From E44-bin46 sp964354655 (GTDB lineage Bacteria > Chloroflexota > Dehalococcoidia > Dehalococcoidales > E44-bin46), in contig CAYHAL010000003.1 of assembly GCA_964354655.1 (NCBI GenBank), positions 11,505 through 75,504 on the forward strand: a stretch of 64,000 bases of DNA, given 5' to 3'. The notes under the pieces were generated by a model. That model worked only from the letters and a program-made list of their open reading frames with translations, was not told the DNA's origin and made no database searches. Below are positions 8,751 through 17,314 of this stretch, one piece after another; position 1 is the first letter of the stretch; every line of letters starts with the position of its first letter. The translations under genes and the position numbers were made by a program.

Positions 8751-8786
8751 AATAACCCGAGTAAGTAGGTCATTACTCGGGTTATT
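8751..8786. terminator. Bidirectional intrinsic terminator
   Basis: A perfect 14-bp stem (AATAACCCGAGTAA / TTACTCGGGTTATT) with an 8-base loop, A-rich on the left and T-rich on the right. It sits between the convergent livM-like and livG-like genes and can stop transcription from both sides. Confidence 0.9.
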
Positions 8787-8836
8787 TTTATTTTTGTCGT
8801 TAAAATAGCCGTTACCGAGCTATAGGTAAGTTGATA

Positions 8837-9607
8837 TTAACCAAGAAGCTCTGCTCTTCCCAGGTAGGCTTCGATAACCTCTTCATTCGACTGTATTTCC
8901 TTGGGTTTGCCTTCAGCAAGCTTCCTCCCGAAACTGAGCACGGTTATGTAGTCGCACACTCCCATGACCGTCTTCATATCGTGCTCTACCAGTAGCACGG
9001 TTATCCCCTCTTTCCGTATCCTCTTAATTATGCTTAACATATGTGCCTTTTCCGTAGGGTTCATACCGGTAACCGGTTCATCTAGCATGAGCAGTTTTGG
9101 CTCTGCCGCCAGAGCAACACTAACCCCCAATGCCCGCATATAGCCGTGAGGAAGGTTTATAGCCAGTTCATCCTTGATGTGCGTCATCTCCATAAAGTCA
9201 ACTATCTCCTCGGCCTTCTTCAGGGCTTCCCTTTCCACCCTTCTGGTGCTAGGAGTACTACCCATCACCCCAAAAACATTTTCCCCGGCATGCAGGTGAC
9301 GCCCAACGGATATATTTTGCAGCACAGTGAAATTCATAAACAACGCAGTCTGCTGGAAGGTCCGGATGAGGCCCCTTCTGGCTACTTTACTTGGCGGGAG
9401 GATAGTTATATCCTCGCCCTGATACCATATAGTCCCCGTCGTTGGTAGATAGACCCCACTGATAACATTATACAGGGTTGTCTTTCCCGAACCATTAGGG
9501 CCAATGAGCCCTCTGATTTCCCCTTCGTTCACCTCCATATCAAAATCGCTTAGAGCAGCCAAACCGCCGAAATACTTACTCACCCCTTTGACTTCAAGTA
9601 GAGCCAT
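8837..9607 (-). CDS. LivG-type ABC transporter ATPase (block 1)
   Basis: A 256-residue ABC ATPase. Walker A is GPNGSGKTT, Walker B is LLMLDEP with VTGMNPTE after it, and the switch region is LLVEHDM. A LivG-like feature is the degenerate signature (INLPHGYMRALGV in place of LSGGQ). The frame is open to 9631, but the ATG at 9607 has AAAGGAGGG upstream and matches the start of the paralogue at 30058 (MALLE). It is convergent to its permease genes and has its own promoter. It ends in TAA. Confidence 0.9.
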   Translation of the reverse strand: MALLEVKGVSKYFGGLAALSDFDMEVNEGEIRGLIGPNGSGKTTLYNVISGVYLPTTGTIWYQGEDITILPPSKVARRGLIRTFQQTALFMNFTVLQNISVGRHLHAGENVFGVMGSTPSTRRVEREALKKAEEIVDFMEMTHIKDELAINLPHGYMRALGVSVALAAEPKLLMLDEPVTGMNPTEKAHMLSIIKRIRKEGITVLLVEHDMKTVMGVCDYITVLSFGRKLAEGKPKEIQSNEEVIEAYLGRAELLG

Positions 9608-9662
9608 AAACCAGCCCTCCTTTCCTACCATGGTATGAATAAAAAGCAGAGCTACTGGTGTG

Positions 9663-9691
9663 AATTTAGCATAGGTGGCTTAGTTTGTCAA
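9663..9691 (-). promoter_or_regulatory. Promoter of livG-like gene (block 1)
   Basis: On the minus strand TTGACA (9691-9686), 17 bases, TAAATT (9668-9663), 56 bases upstream of the ATG at 9607. Confidence 0.6.
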
Positions 9692-10001
9692 TAGAGTGTG
9701 GGTGGTGGTTCTGTTCGGCTGACGTTGATAACCCTAGAATAGATTAAGCAATTATCACCTTCAAAAGGCCTCATTAGCTGTCGGCAAAGCTTGTGCCTGT
9801 GGGATTTTATCAGCTTACGCCGCTCTTCATCCTCGCTAATGGTCCCCTCCTTCCACTTCTCGGCAACAATGCTTGACACGAGGGCAGGCGTGTGCTACAC
9901 TTCCCGCCGTAAGCTGGTAGTGGGCTGAAAAATAGCCGGCTTTTAAGCGTAACCACAATCGTTTATTTTTGCTGCTCTAACAATAGCCAGAATTTTTATT
10001 T
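9692..10001. other. Intergenic region before pylSc
   Basis: I see no recognisable gene. A 63-codon minus-strand frame starting GTG at 9879 has no family features I know. A small imperfect hairpin followed by TTTT lies near 9913-9946. The region must contain the start of the pylSc-B-C transcript, but no convincing -35/-10 pair is visible. Confidence 0.4.
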
Positions 10002-10838
10002 ATGATGTCTATTACATTAACAGAAACTCAAAAACAACGCCTGCGAGAATTGGATGCTGATACAAACTTGGTAGAAAAGGTATTCAGCAATGCCCAAGAG
10101 AGGGACGCAAGTTTCAAGATGATAGAGAAAAGGTTGATTGGAGAGGAAAAACAGCGTTTACAAAACCTCCGCAACTATCATCGCTACCCCATGATTTGCC
10201 AAGTAGAGAGGACCCTTGTAGATAAGCTTACAGAAGAAGGTTTTGTACAAGTCATTACTCCGATAATAATAACTAAAAGGTTTTTAGAAAAGATGTCTAT
10301 CACCGCCAACAATCCCCTGATAAATCAGGTTTTTTGGCTCAGTAAGAATAAATGTTTACGGCCTATGCTGGCACCGAATCTTTATCATCTCTTAAGACGG
10401 CTTGTTCGCTTATGGGAAAAACCTATTCGTATTTTTGAAATAGGCCCATGCTTTCGCAAAGACTCTAAAGGGAGTGAGCATCTAAATGAGTTTACCATGT
10501 TAAACCTTGTTGAGTTGGGCTTATCCCAAGAAAGCAGACTTGAGCGGTTAAAAGAGTTGATTTCCCTCTTAATGGAGGCTGTAGGTATAAATGAGTACCA
10601 ATTGGTTTCGAAGCCGTGTGAAGTCTATGGGGAAACAGTGGACATCATGGCTGGTACCGAACTCTGTTCGGCAGTCGTGGGTCCCCATCCATTAGATGAC
10701 GCCTGGGGAATAGTCGACCCGTGGGTGGGATTAGGGTTTGGTTTGGAGAGGCTGGTGATGGTGAGACAGGGATATCAAAATATTCAGAGAGTGGGACGCA
10801 GCCTCATATATCTTGATGGAATTAGACTGAACATTTAA
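10002..10838 (+). CDS. pylSc: Pyrrolysyl-tRNA synthetase, catalytic domain (PylSc)
   Basis: A 278-residue class II aminoacyl-tRNA synthetase domain that charges tRNA-Pyl with pyrrolysine. It corresponds to the C-terminal half of methanogen PylS; bacterial systems carry the N-terminal domain as a separate protein, found here at 21627-21989. Motif 2 reads FEIGPCFRKDSKGSEHLNEFTMLN, motif 3 GLGFGLERLV. Pocket residues of Methanosarcina mazei PylS appear conserved: A124, L127, Y128, L131, N168, Y209 and W241 (for A302, L305, Y306, L309, N346, Y384, W417); the place of C348 is V170. It is first in the row pylSc-pylB-pylC. It ends in TAA. Confidence 0.95.
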   Translation: MMSITLTETQKQRLRELDADTNLVEKVFSNAQERDASFKMIEKRLIGEEKQRLQNLRNYHRYPMICQVERTLVDKLTEEGFVQVITPIIITKRFLEKMSITANNPLINQVFWLSKNKCLRPMLAPNLYHLLRRLVRLWEKPIRIFEIGPCFRKDSKGSEHLNEFTMLNLVELGLSQESRLERLKELISLLMEAVGINEYQLVSKPCEVYGETVDIMAGTELCSAVVGPHPLDDAWGIVDPWVGLGFGLERLVMVRQGYQNIQRVGRSLIYLDGIRLNI

Positions 10839-10880
10839 GTAATCTGATAAGTAATCTGATAAGAAGTTGATATTAAGATT

Positions 10881-11996
10881 GTGATAAGAAACAATAGCTG
10901 TTTTTTGATAGAGGAAATATTAGATAAAGCACTCTGCGAGGAGCCTCTAAGCAGGGGGGAGATTCTTTATCTACTTAGATTAAATAAAGCTGAAGAAGTA
11001 AACAAACTTTTTACAGTAGCACAAAGATTAAGACGTCGATACTTTGGTAATAACATTTTTCTTTATGGGTTCTTGTACTTCTCCACGTGGTGTCGCAATA
11101 ACTGCGCTTTCTGCTGTTATCGCGCCTCCAATAGATTATGCCAGCGGTATCGAAAGACTGACCGCCAAATAATTGAGGTAGCCCTCGACATGGCAGCATC
11201 CGGTGTTCACTTGCTCGATTTAACCATGGGGGAGGACCCTTTTTATTACGAAAAAGAGGATGGTTTTGAACCACTGTTGCATTTGATAAAAGAAGTTAAA
11301 AGGGAAACATCTTTACCTATAATGATTTCCTTTGGAGCTATTCCCGACGAAGTTTTAAAGGAACTATTTGAGACAGGGGCGGAATGGTATGCTTGCTATC
11401 AGGAAACCCATAATGAAAAACTCTTCTATCAGCTTCGGTTGGGCCAGAGTTACAGTGATAGGCTTAACAAAAAATATAAGGCGGCTAGGTTGGGCCTACT
11501 CATAGAGGAGGGGATATTGAGTGGGGTGGGGGAATCATTAGATGATGTAGCTGACTCCATGGAAGAGATGCGGAAGATGGGGGCTCATCAGGTACGGGTT
11601 ATGAATTTTATTCCTCAACAGGGAACCCCCATGCAGGATTTCCCACCGCCCCCCAAAATGCGTGAGCTGCTGATTATTGCTGTTCTGCGTCTACTATTTC
11701 CCCGTAGGTTGATACCTGCCTCTCTCGATGTATATGGCATTGATGGGCTCAAGGGAAAGCTAGAAGCCGGAGCTAATGTAGTGACTTCATTGATTCTTCC
11801 CCATTCGGAAATGGTGGGTGTAGCCCAAAGTACTTTGGATATCTGTGAAGGTTATCGAACGGTAAAAGGAATAACCCCTATACTCAATGAATTGGGATTA
11901 ACCAAGGCAGAGCTTCATGATTATGTCTCATGGATTGAGAATGAAAGGAAAAGCTATATAAACACATACCGCTTCAGGGAAAAGGTGTTATTGTGA
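10881..11996 (+). CDS. pylB: Methylornithine synthase PylB
   Basis: A 371-residue radical SAM enzyme that converts lysine to (3R)-3-methyl-D-ornithine, the first step of pyrrolysine synthesis. The cluster-binding motif CxxxCxxC is CRNNCAFC at Cys71, Cys75 and Cys78. The surrounding sequence (NNIFLYGFLYFSTWCRNN) and the downstream LDLTMGEDP resemble PylB and the related BioB/HydE group. The start GTG at 10881 has a poor ribosome-binding site. Its TGA overlaps the GTG of pylC (GTGA), so the pair is coupled. Confidence 0.94.
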   Translation: MIRNNSCFLIEEILDKALCEEPLSRGEILYLLRLNKAEEVNKLFTVAQRLRRRYFGNNIFLYGFLYFSTWCRNNCAFCCYRASNRLCQRYRKTDRQIIEVALDMAASGVHLLDLTMGEDPFYYEKEDGFEPLLHLIKEVKRETSLPIMISFGAIPDEVLKELFETGAEWYACYQETHNEKLFYQLRLGQSYSDRLNKKYKAARLGLLIEEGILSGVGESLDDVADSMEEMRKMGAHQVRVMNFIPQQGTPMQDFPPPPKMRELLIIAVLRLLFPRRLIPASLDVYGIDGLKGKLEAGANVVTSLILPHSEMVGVAQSTLDICEGYRTVKGITPILNELGLTKAELHDYVSWIENERKSYINTYRFREKVLL

Positions 11997-13174
11997 GAGT
12001 AGCCATTGTTGGGGGGAAACTGCAGGGAGTTGAAGCGGCTTTCCTAGCTCGTGAAGCAGGGTGGGAAGTAATTCTTATCGATAGGAAACAGAGCCCACCA
12101 GCAGCCAGATTATGCCAATCTTTTTATCACTGTGATGTTGTTAGAGATGTTTCATCTTTACCTCGGTTATTAGAAAAAGTTGATTTGATTATCCCGGCAG
12201 TTGAGGATGTTATTGCCCTTAGAGCTTTACAGAAATGTGCTGCCGAGATAAACATCCCTTTAGCTTATGATGCCAAAGCATATTTTATCAGCCATTCCAA
12301 GAAGCGTTCTAACCGCCTATTTGAAAAATTGGGCATTCCCTTGCCCCAAAGTTGGCCCCAGTGTGGACTGCCACTTATAGTAAAACCATCTGCCTCAAGC
12401 GGGAGTCATGGAGTATCCAAGCTATGCACTGAACAGGAACTGGGTGATTTTATTAAACGGGTAGGTTCAGGGCTGAAACACTGGATTTTACAGGAATATG
12501 TGGAGGGTCCGTCCTATTCTATCGAGGTCTTGGGTTTAGTTGGACGTTACGTAGCTCTCCAGGTCACCGAGCTCGAGATGGATGGCGACTATGACTGTGA
12601 ACGGGTTCTCGCCCCTGCCGAAATTCCAGAGTCTTTAGATAGGCAAATTAAAGAAATTGCCCTCACTATTGCCAAGAGCCTTCGTTTGAAAGGAATTATG
12701 GATGTTGAGGTTATCCTTGACCATGGTGGTGTTCCTAGGGTGTTAGAAATTGATGCCCGACTTCCAAGTCAGACTCCTACCGCAGTTTATGAGTCCACAG
12801 GGATTAATATGTTGGAACTATTAGGGCACATATTTGTCACAGATACGATGCCTGTAATCCCTGAAATAAAAGCATTAAGAGGAGTTGTCTACGAGCATAT
12901 TAAGGTTTCCCAAAATGGTTTAGAATTTCTGGGAGAACATATTATAGGAGAAGTCGATTCCCTTGAAATTGTCCACGATTTTTTTGGAGCCGACGTAAGT
13001 CTGACAAACTTTAATTCATCGTCATTTCCTTGGGTAGCTACGTTGATTACTACCGGAGAAAGCCGAGAACAAGCGTGGCTTAAACGTCAGCAAGTTATTG
13101 AAAATATTAAAAGTTATCTTGGAAGACCCACTCGCTTCCAAAGCCAGCCTGAAGAGATGGTAAAAACGGGTTAA
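11993..13174 (+). CDS. pylC: 3-methylornithine-L-lysine ligase PylC
   Basis: A 393-residue ATP-grasp ligase joining methylornithine to lysine. An N-terminal Rossmann-like domain (MRVAIVGGKLQGVEAAFLAREAG) is followed by ATP-grasp elements IVKPSASSGSHGVSKL and LEIDARLPSQTPTAVYESTGINMLELL. The last residues (from about Gly385, EEMVKTG) do not belong to the ancestral protein: the DNA there joins the pylC tail directly to the sequence that precedes tRNA-Pyl in the other copy, so pylD has been lost between them (13150-13160). It ends in TAA inside the tRNA-Pyl remnant. Confidence 0.93.
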   Translation: MRVAIVGGKLQGVEAAFLAREAGWEVILIDRKQSPPAARLCQSFYHCDVVRDVSSLPRLLEKVDLIIPAVEDVIALRALQKCAAEINIPLAYDAKAYFISHSKKRSNRLFEKLGIPLPQSWPQCGLPLIVKPSASSGSHGVSKLCTEQELGDFIKRVGSGLKHWILQEYVEGPSYSIEVLGLVGRYVALQVTELEMDGDYDCERVLAPAEIPESLDRQIKEIALTIAKSLRLKGIMDVEVILDHGGVPRVLEIDARLPSQTPTAVYESTGINMLELLGHIFVTDTMPVIPEIKALRGVVYEHIKVSQNGLEFLGEHIIGEVDSLEIVHDFFGADVSLTNFNSSSFPWVATLITTGESREQAWLKRQQVIENIKSYLGRPTRFQSQPEEMVKTG

Positions 13175-13232
13175 TCGGGAAGATCACGCAGACTCTAAAT
13201 TTGTGTAGCCGAGTGTAACTCTTGCCCCGCCA
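13168..13232 (+). pseudogene. Degenerate tRNA-Pyl copy
   Basis: This 65-base sequence matches the intact tRNA-Pyl (22090-22019, minus strand) through D arm, CTA anticodon (13195-13197), variable region and half of the T arm, ending in CCA. Three G residues of the 5' acceptor strand and four bases of the T-stem/3' acceptor strand are missing, so neither acceptor nor T stem can form properly. It lies in inverted orientation to the intact gene and overlaps the end of pylC. I treat it as a dead copy. Confidence 0.85.
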
Positions 13233-13236
13233 TGAC

Positions 13237-13264
13237 TTGACTAGAATAACAGGGGAGGTATAAT
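13237..13264 (+). promoter_or_regulatory. Promoter of the dimethylamine corrinoid/methyltransferase operon
   Basis: TTGACT (13237-13242), 16 bases, TATAAT (13259-13264), about 170 bases upstream of the corrinoid protein gene. It abuts the tRNA-Pyl remnant. Confidence 0.6.
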
Positions 13265-13431
13265 AATTTAATAATTGGATAAGAGACAAGGGAAGATTCA
13301 GTGTGGTAGGTGGGTTGCGTTTAACACTGGGCTGATGAGTTGATTTCAAAGTAGTGAAAGGGGGTTAAAATGTTTTAATACGTGAGTGTTGTTACCAGCA
13401 GGCATTTTATCCAATAAAGGAGGTCGATACT

Positions 13432-14085
13432 ATGGGAAAAGAGCAACAAGAATTATTAAAAGAGGCAAAAAATTCAATTATTAATTTCGATGTAGATAAG
13501 GCTAAGGAAACAGCCAAGAAAGGCTTGGCGCTTGGGATTACGCCGGCTGTAATAATAAGTGAGGGATTTGTTCCTGGGATAACTGAGGTCGGTGATCTTT
13601 TTGATAGGGGACAATTATTCTTGCCGGAGTTGATATTGGCGGCCGAAGCCATGAAAGCCGGAACAACTATATGTGAGGCTGCACTCCCCAAAAGTGAACT
13701 TAAGGCGAAGAAGAAGGTTGTAATAGGGACTGTAGAAGGAGATATTCACGACATTGGAAAATCAATTGTCGTATCCTTCTTAATGGCCAACGGCTTTGAA
13801 GTCTATGATATAGGTAGAGATGCCCCAATTGAGAATTTTATTAATAAGGCTCGTGAGGTAAACGCAGATGTGATTGGAAGCAGTGCTTTATTGACGACAA
13901 CTATGGAGGGGCAGAAGAAGATAGAGGAGGAGCTAAGGGAAGCCGGGTTGCGAGATAAAGTCAAGACAATTGTGGGTGGAGCGCCGTGCAGCCAGGGATG
14001 GGCTGATCGGATAGGAGCCGATGCCTATGCTGAAAATGCTGTGGATGCAGTAATAAAGATAAAAGAATTAACCGGTTTAAGTTAA
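13432..14085 (+). CDS. mtbC: Methylamine corrinoid protein (MtbC-like)
   Basis: A 217-residue two-domain corrinoid protein that accepts a methyl group on cobalt. The N-terminal helical cap (about residues 1-90) ends in ELILAAEAMKAG; the Rossmann-like B12-binding domain carries GTVEGDIHDIGKSIV with the DxHxxG axial-ligand histidine. The C-terminal GADAYAENAVDAV is typical of MtmC/MtbC/MttC. The ribosome-binding site AAAGGAGG is strong. Assignment to dimethylamine rests on mtbB lying 27 bases downstream; since the partner for mtmB has no separate gene here, it may serve that enzyme too. A close paralogue is at 24881. It ends in TAA. Confidence 0.9.
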   Translation: MGKEQQELLKEAKNSIINFDVDKAKETAKKGLALGITPAVIISEGFVPGITEVGDLFDRGQLFLPELILAAEAMKAGTTICEAALPKSELKAKKKVVIGTVEGDIHDIGKSIVVSFLMANGFEVYDIGRDAPIENFINKAREVNADVIGSSALLTTTMEGQKKIEEELREAGLRDKVKTIVGGAPCSQGWADRIGADAYAENAVDAVIKIKELTGLS

Positions 14086-14112
14086 AAATATGTAGAAAGG
14101 AGGTGATTGATG

Positions 14113-15528
14113 ATGGCAAAGACGCTACAGCGCATGGGAGATGGTCGTATGGTGGAGATGACCGAGGCTGAGGTGAGGAAAGACATAGAAGAGGGGACTA
14201 AAGATGCTGCTAGCAGAGCCAAGGTTCCCCCGCTTTCTGAAGATGAGATAAAGCATATATTGGATATTTACACTCGGCCAGAAAGGGTTGTCAGCGTAGA
14301 GCCGGGGAACGAAGTTGTTCTATCCCATGATGAGGGTACCGTTAAAATAAATGCTGGTGTGTGTGGTGGAGCCGGATTAGGGATAGATTGCGGCAGGACG
14401 GTTGCCTCTGAGCTTTACGAGAGGGCGCTAGGTGCTGATATTATAGAATACGGCCATATTGACTACAGCTTTAAGCCAATAAGGCCTATTTTGGCTGATG
14501 AGCGAATATTGGTGGAGCGAGCCTTATTGGTTACTACTGCCCCCTTCCTTTACGGGGCGATGCCCAACTTAGGCTTATATACTCAACCTGAAGGGCCCTT
14601 CCCCAATCCAACAGAACTGTTAAACAAGGGCCTTATAAAAGAAGCCAGGGAAAGCGGTGAAAGGATGGTCGAGCAGGCGACTAACGATATGGTTTATATA
14701 GCCAGTGGTATCTATGAAGCTGGAGCCGATGCAATCAACTTTGATACTACAGGAGCGTTTGGAGATCTAGACTTTGCCGCCGCTTTGACAGCAACTGAGC
14801 GCCTTAAGAAAAAGTATCCTGATATGTGTATAGAGATGGGGATGGCAGGGGAGTTTGTTCTAGGAATACACGGAACGATAACCTATGATGGGGTGCGTTT
14901 GGCAGGTTTATACCCTCATCAACAGGTTAAATTAGCCGAGAAAGCTGGGGTTACTATTTTCGGACCGGTGTGCAATATCGTCACTTCTAGGTCGTGTGCC
15001 TGGAATATAGCCCGTGTCATTACCTTCACCAAAGCCTGTGCTAAAGCTTCAAAGATACCAATCCACAATAATATGGGAATGGGGGTTGGTGGCATTCCCT
15101 TGAATGATACCCCACCGGTAGATGCTGTAACCAGGGCGTCAAAAGCAGCTGTGGAAATCTGCCAGTTAGATGGGGTGTAGGTAGGCATTGGAGACATTCA
15201 TGGCATGCTCGAAGCTCACGCCATGGCCTCAGGTATGGGTGGAATGCGTACCGCCGGAGATCTGGTGGCACGTATGGAAATGGCCAGAGGCATGAGAATT
15301 AAAGAAGCGAAAGAGTATGTCGCCAGCAAATTGAAGGTCTCGTTGAGGGAGCTCTCTGACCCGATAGTCATGGGTGAGGTGAGAGATGAGCTTAAGCTAG
15401 GCCTCATTGCCCAGATGCCTAATCGTCCTAAGGGGATAGAGGCCAAGTTCCGTATTGCTGAACTATTAGGAATCGAAATTAACTCGGTGAATAGATTCAA
15501 AGAAAAAGCCGGGCTTCCTGTTCGTTAA
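14113..15528 (+). CDS. mtbB: Dimethylamine methyltransferase MtbB with in-frame amber (pyrrolysine) codon
   Basis: The full gene runs through a TAG at 15178-15180 and stops at TAA 15526-15528, 471 residues with Pyl. Counting from ATG 14113, Pyl is residue 356, the position known for Methanosarcina MtbB; ATG 14110 is also possible. Context is QLDGV-Pyl-VGIGDIHGM. The region downstream of TAG (GMLEAHAMASGMGGMRTAGDLVARM) continues the family without a break in frame and has no start site of its own. The enzyme moves a methyl group from dimethylamine to the corrinoid protein encoded 27 bases upstream. The AGGAGG ribosome-binding site is at 14098-14103. Confidence 0.95.
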
Positions 15529-15557
15529 ACCGAATAACTAATAGTGGGGGTGGAAAA

Positions 15558-15593
15558 AGACATCCACCACCCCATATGGGGTGGTGGATGTCT
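15558..15593. terminator. Palindromic terminator-like hairpin between mtbB and mtmB
   Basis: A perfect 16-bp stem (AGACATCCACCACCCC / GGGGTGGTGGATGTCT) closes on ATAT. It lies between convergent mtbB and mtmB. There is no T run on the right; on the minus strand TTTTT follows, so it works best for mtmB transcripts. Confidence 0.75.
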
Positions 15594-15611
15594 AGTGAGT
15601 TAAGCAACCTT

Positions 15612-17012
15612 TTACAGCTTAAACTCGAACCCAATTTTCTCCATGGTTTTCATTGCCTGCCCCAGCACTTGTAGATGCTCATCGGTGGGCTTCAGAGTGA
15701 TAACGTTGTAGCACTCCTGGAAGGTCTTTCCTAAGGGTGCCGTGTTGAAGTTCCTCTTTGGCCCTGTCCCCTCGTAGTGGGTCACCAGCTTATCAAGTAA
15801 GTAGTTCACCTTTTCTGTCTCCATGCCGGCTACAGCTCGGGCGGCATAAGCCATCATGCGTGCTTCTATTGGGGTGGTGTAGTCTAGTCTCGTGCCTTTG
15901 GCCGAGGCGCAACCGCTCATAATCTCACGACCGCTAGCAGTATCGGTAATAGCCTGCCCAGCCGCCTCCAGCAAGCACATCTCAGTGCATGGTCCAGCGG
16001 CAGTATAATACTGGTTACCGGTGATAAAGTGTGAGTGGCGCTCAATAGCCATATTGGCATGCCCAGCGATCAACAACGTCTCCCTAGCCGTTGTGATTCC
16101 CCAGCGCACATGAGTTGGTCCATCCAGATGCCAGTCTGCTCCCACCAGTACGGGAGAGTTTAGATGAGTGGCGGTGCAAACGATGGTGGTCTCTTCGAGC
16201 CCTCCGGCCCAGCCTCCCATGATAGGCATCTGCTCACACATAACAATATCGCCGTTCATCCTGTAATGAGCAACAAAGGTAAGCGCCTCGAGATCAATCT
16301 TGAGCTCGCATAGCTGACTTACCTCATGATTATCACATGGTCTCATTCCTTCAGGAAAATCGGCAGCGATAACTCCCGCCGTGGTAAGCGGAGTCTCAGG
16401 GCCCTAGAAGCCCATCCCGGGGCGACCAGCTCGCCGTACTGCTTCACGAAGCGCCATTGCTTCTGCTTTAGCCGCCAAAATATCCCATGGGGTATTGGAT
16501 GCCAAGGGGTGTCCATAGATAGTATTCCAAACCCCGTTGACGATGCAGTCTACCAAGGGCTCCCTGGCGAATGCTTCATGCGTCTCAATAAAGATATCCT
16601 CACTGACTGGGGCTCCAGTCGGCCCACCTTGGCACAGGGGTGGGCAGGGGTCATCAAAACTTCGGCCAGTCACACGCCGGGCATCCCGTCCCTCACCGAT
16701 GACGATCTCACGAGGGACACCAGCCATAGTGTTCAGTATCTCCTCTTCGGTGTACTTGATGACACGGCCGGTATCGATGCATAAAGTCCCACAGGTGACC
16801 AGCATCTCAAGGCCGGCCTGGAATAGGCGGTCTATCATATCCATATCAGTGGGGATAATCTTGGTCTTGTCGAACTTAAGATTATACTTTTCCTTTAATT
16901 TCCTTGCTGTTTCGGGGATGATTTTTCGATCCCATTCCGCCTCATCTACTTTGGGACCGGTAAGTGCCCGATCATAACTCTCGAACACATCACCCCTCTC
17001 TTTAACTACCAT
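15612..17012 (-). CDS. mtmB: Monomethylamine methyltransferase MtmB with in-frame amber (pyrrolysine) codon
   Basis: The gene reads from ATG 17012 (AAAGGAGG upstream) through a TAG at 16406-16404 to TAA at 15612, 466 residues with Pyl at residue 203; Methanosarcina MtmB has it at 202. The context RPGMGF-Pyl-GPETPL is the hallmark MtmB site. Before it lie IPTDMDMIDRLFQAGLEMLVTCG and VQGGPTG-type segments; after it HEVSQLCELKIDLEA, QMPIMGGWAGGLEETT and GPCTEMCLLEA, all MtmB landmarks. It transfers methyl from monomethylamine to a corrinoid protein. It is the last gene of the minus-strand row; livF lies upstream. Confidence 0.96.
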
Positions 17013-17314
17013 TTTCGCCTCCTTTATTTTGATTAAATCTTAGTTCATCACAGCTAAAAACTAACCTGATATACCACCTCCTTTCTCTTAATTTGACAAC
17101 ACTATCTCACCGTATAAAGTTATAGTATATTAAGTTAAGTATCATCGGCTTGTCAAATAAATGTTATGGCTCATTAATCTTTGGTGATAACTTCTGGAGG
17201 CGATAGAGCTATTGAGGCGGCAAGAACCGTAAGTATTCCATAGAGGAGGAGATAAGGAAGGATAGTATTGGACGGGCATTGGAATTATACTTGATTGGAC
17301 TATCAAAATGGCTA
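17013..17314. other. mtmB upstream region
   Basis: No gene seen. On the minus strand TTGACA near 17154-17149 is followed after 18 bases by TAATAT, a plausible mtmB promoter. A 9-base inverted repeat (ATTTGACAA 17091-17099, TTGTCAAAT 17150-17158) encloses it and could be an operator; this is only suggested by symmetry. Confidence 0.4.

Noticed and set aside
9688..9879. 63-residue minus-strand ORF upstream of livG
   Set aside because: It covers the livG promoter, has no clear ribosome-binding site and resembles nothing I know.
15205..15528. Separate small gene after mtbB
   Set aside because: It is the C-terminal part of MtbB in the same frame, with no start site or ribosome-binding site of its own.
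15612..16346. Independent 244-residue gene on the minus strand
   Set aside because: It is the part of MtmB after the amber codon; internal Met is not a start.
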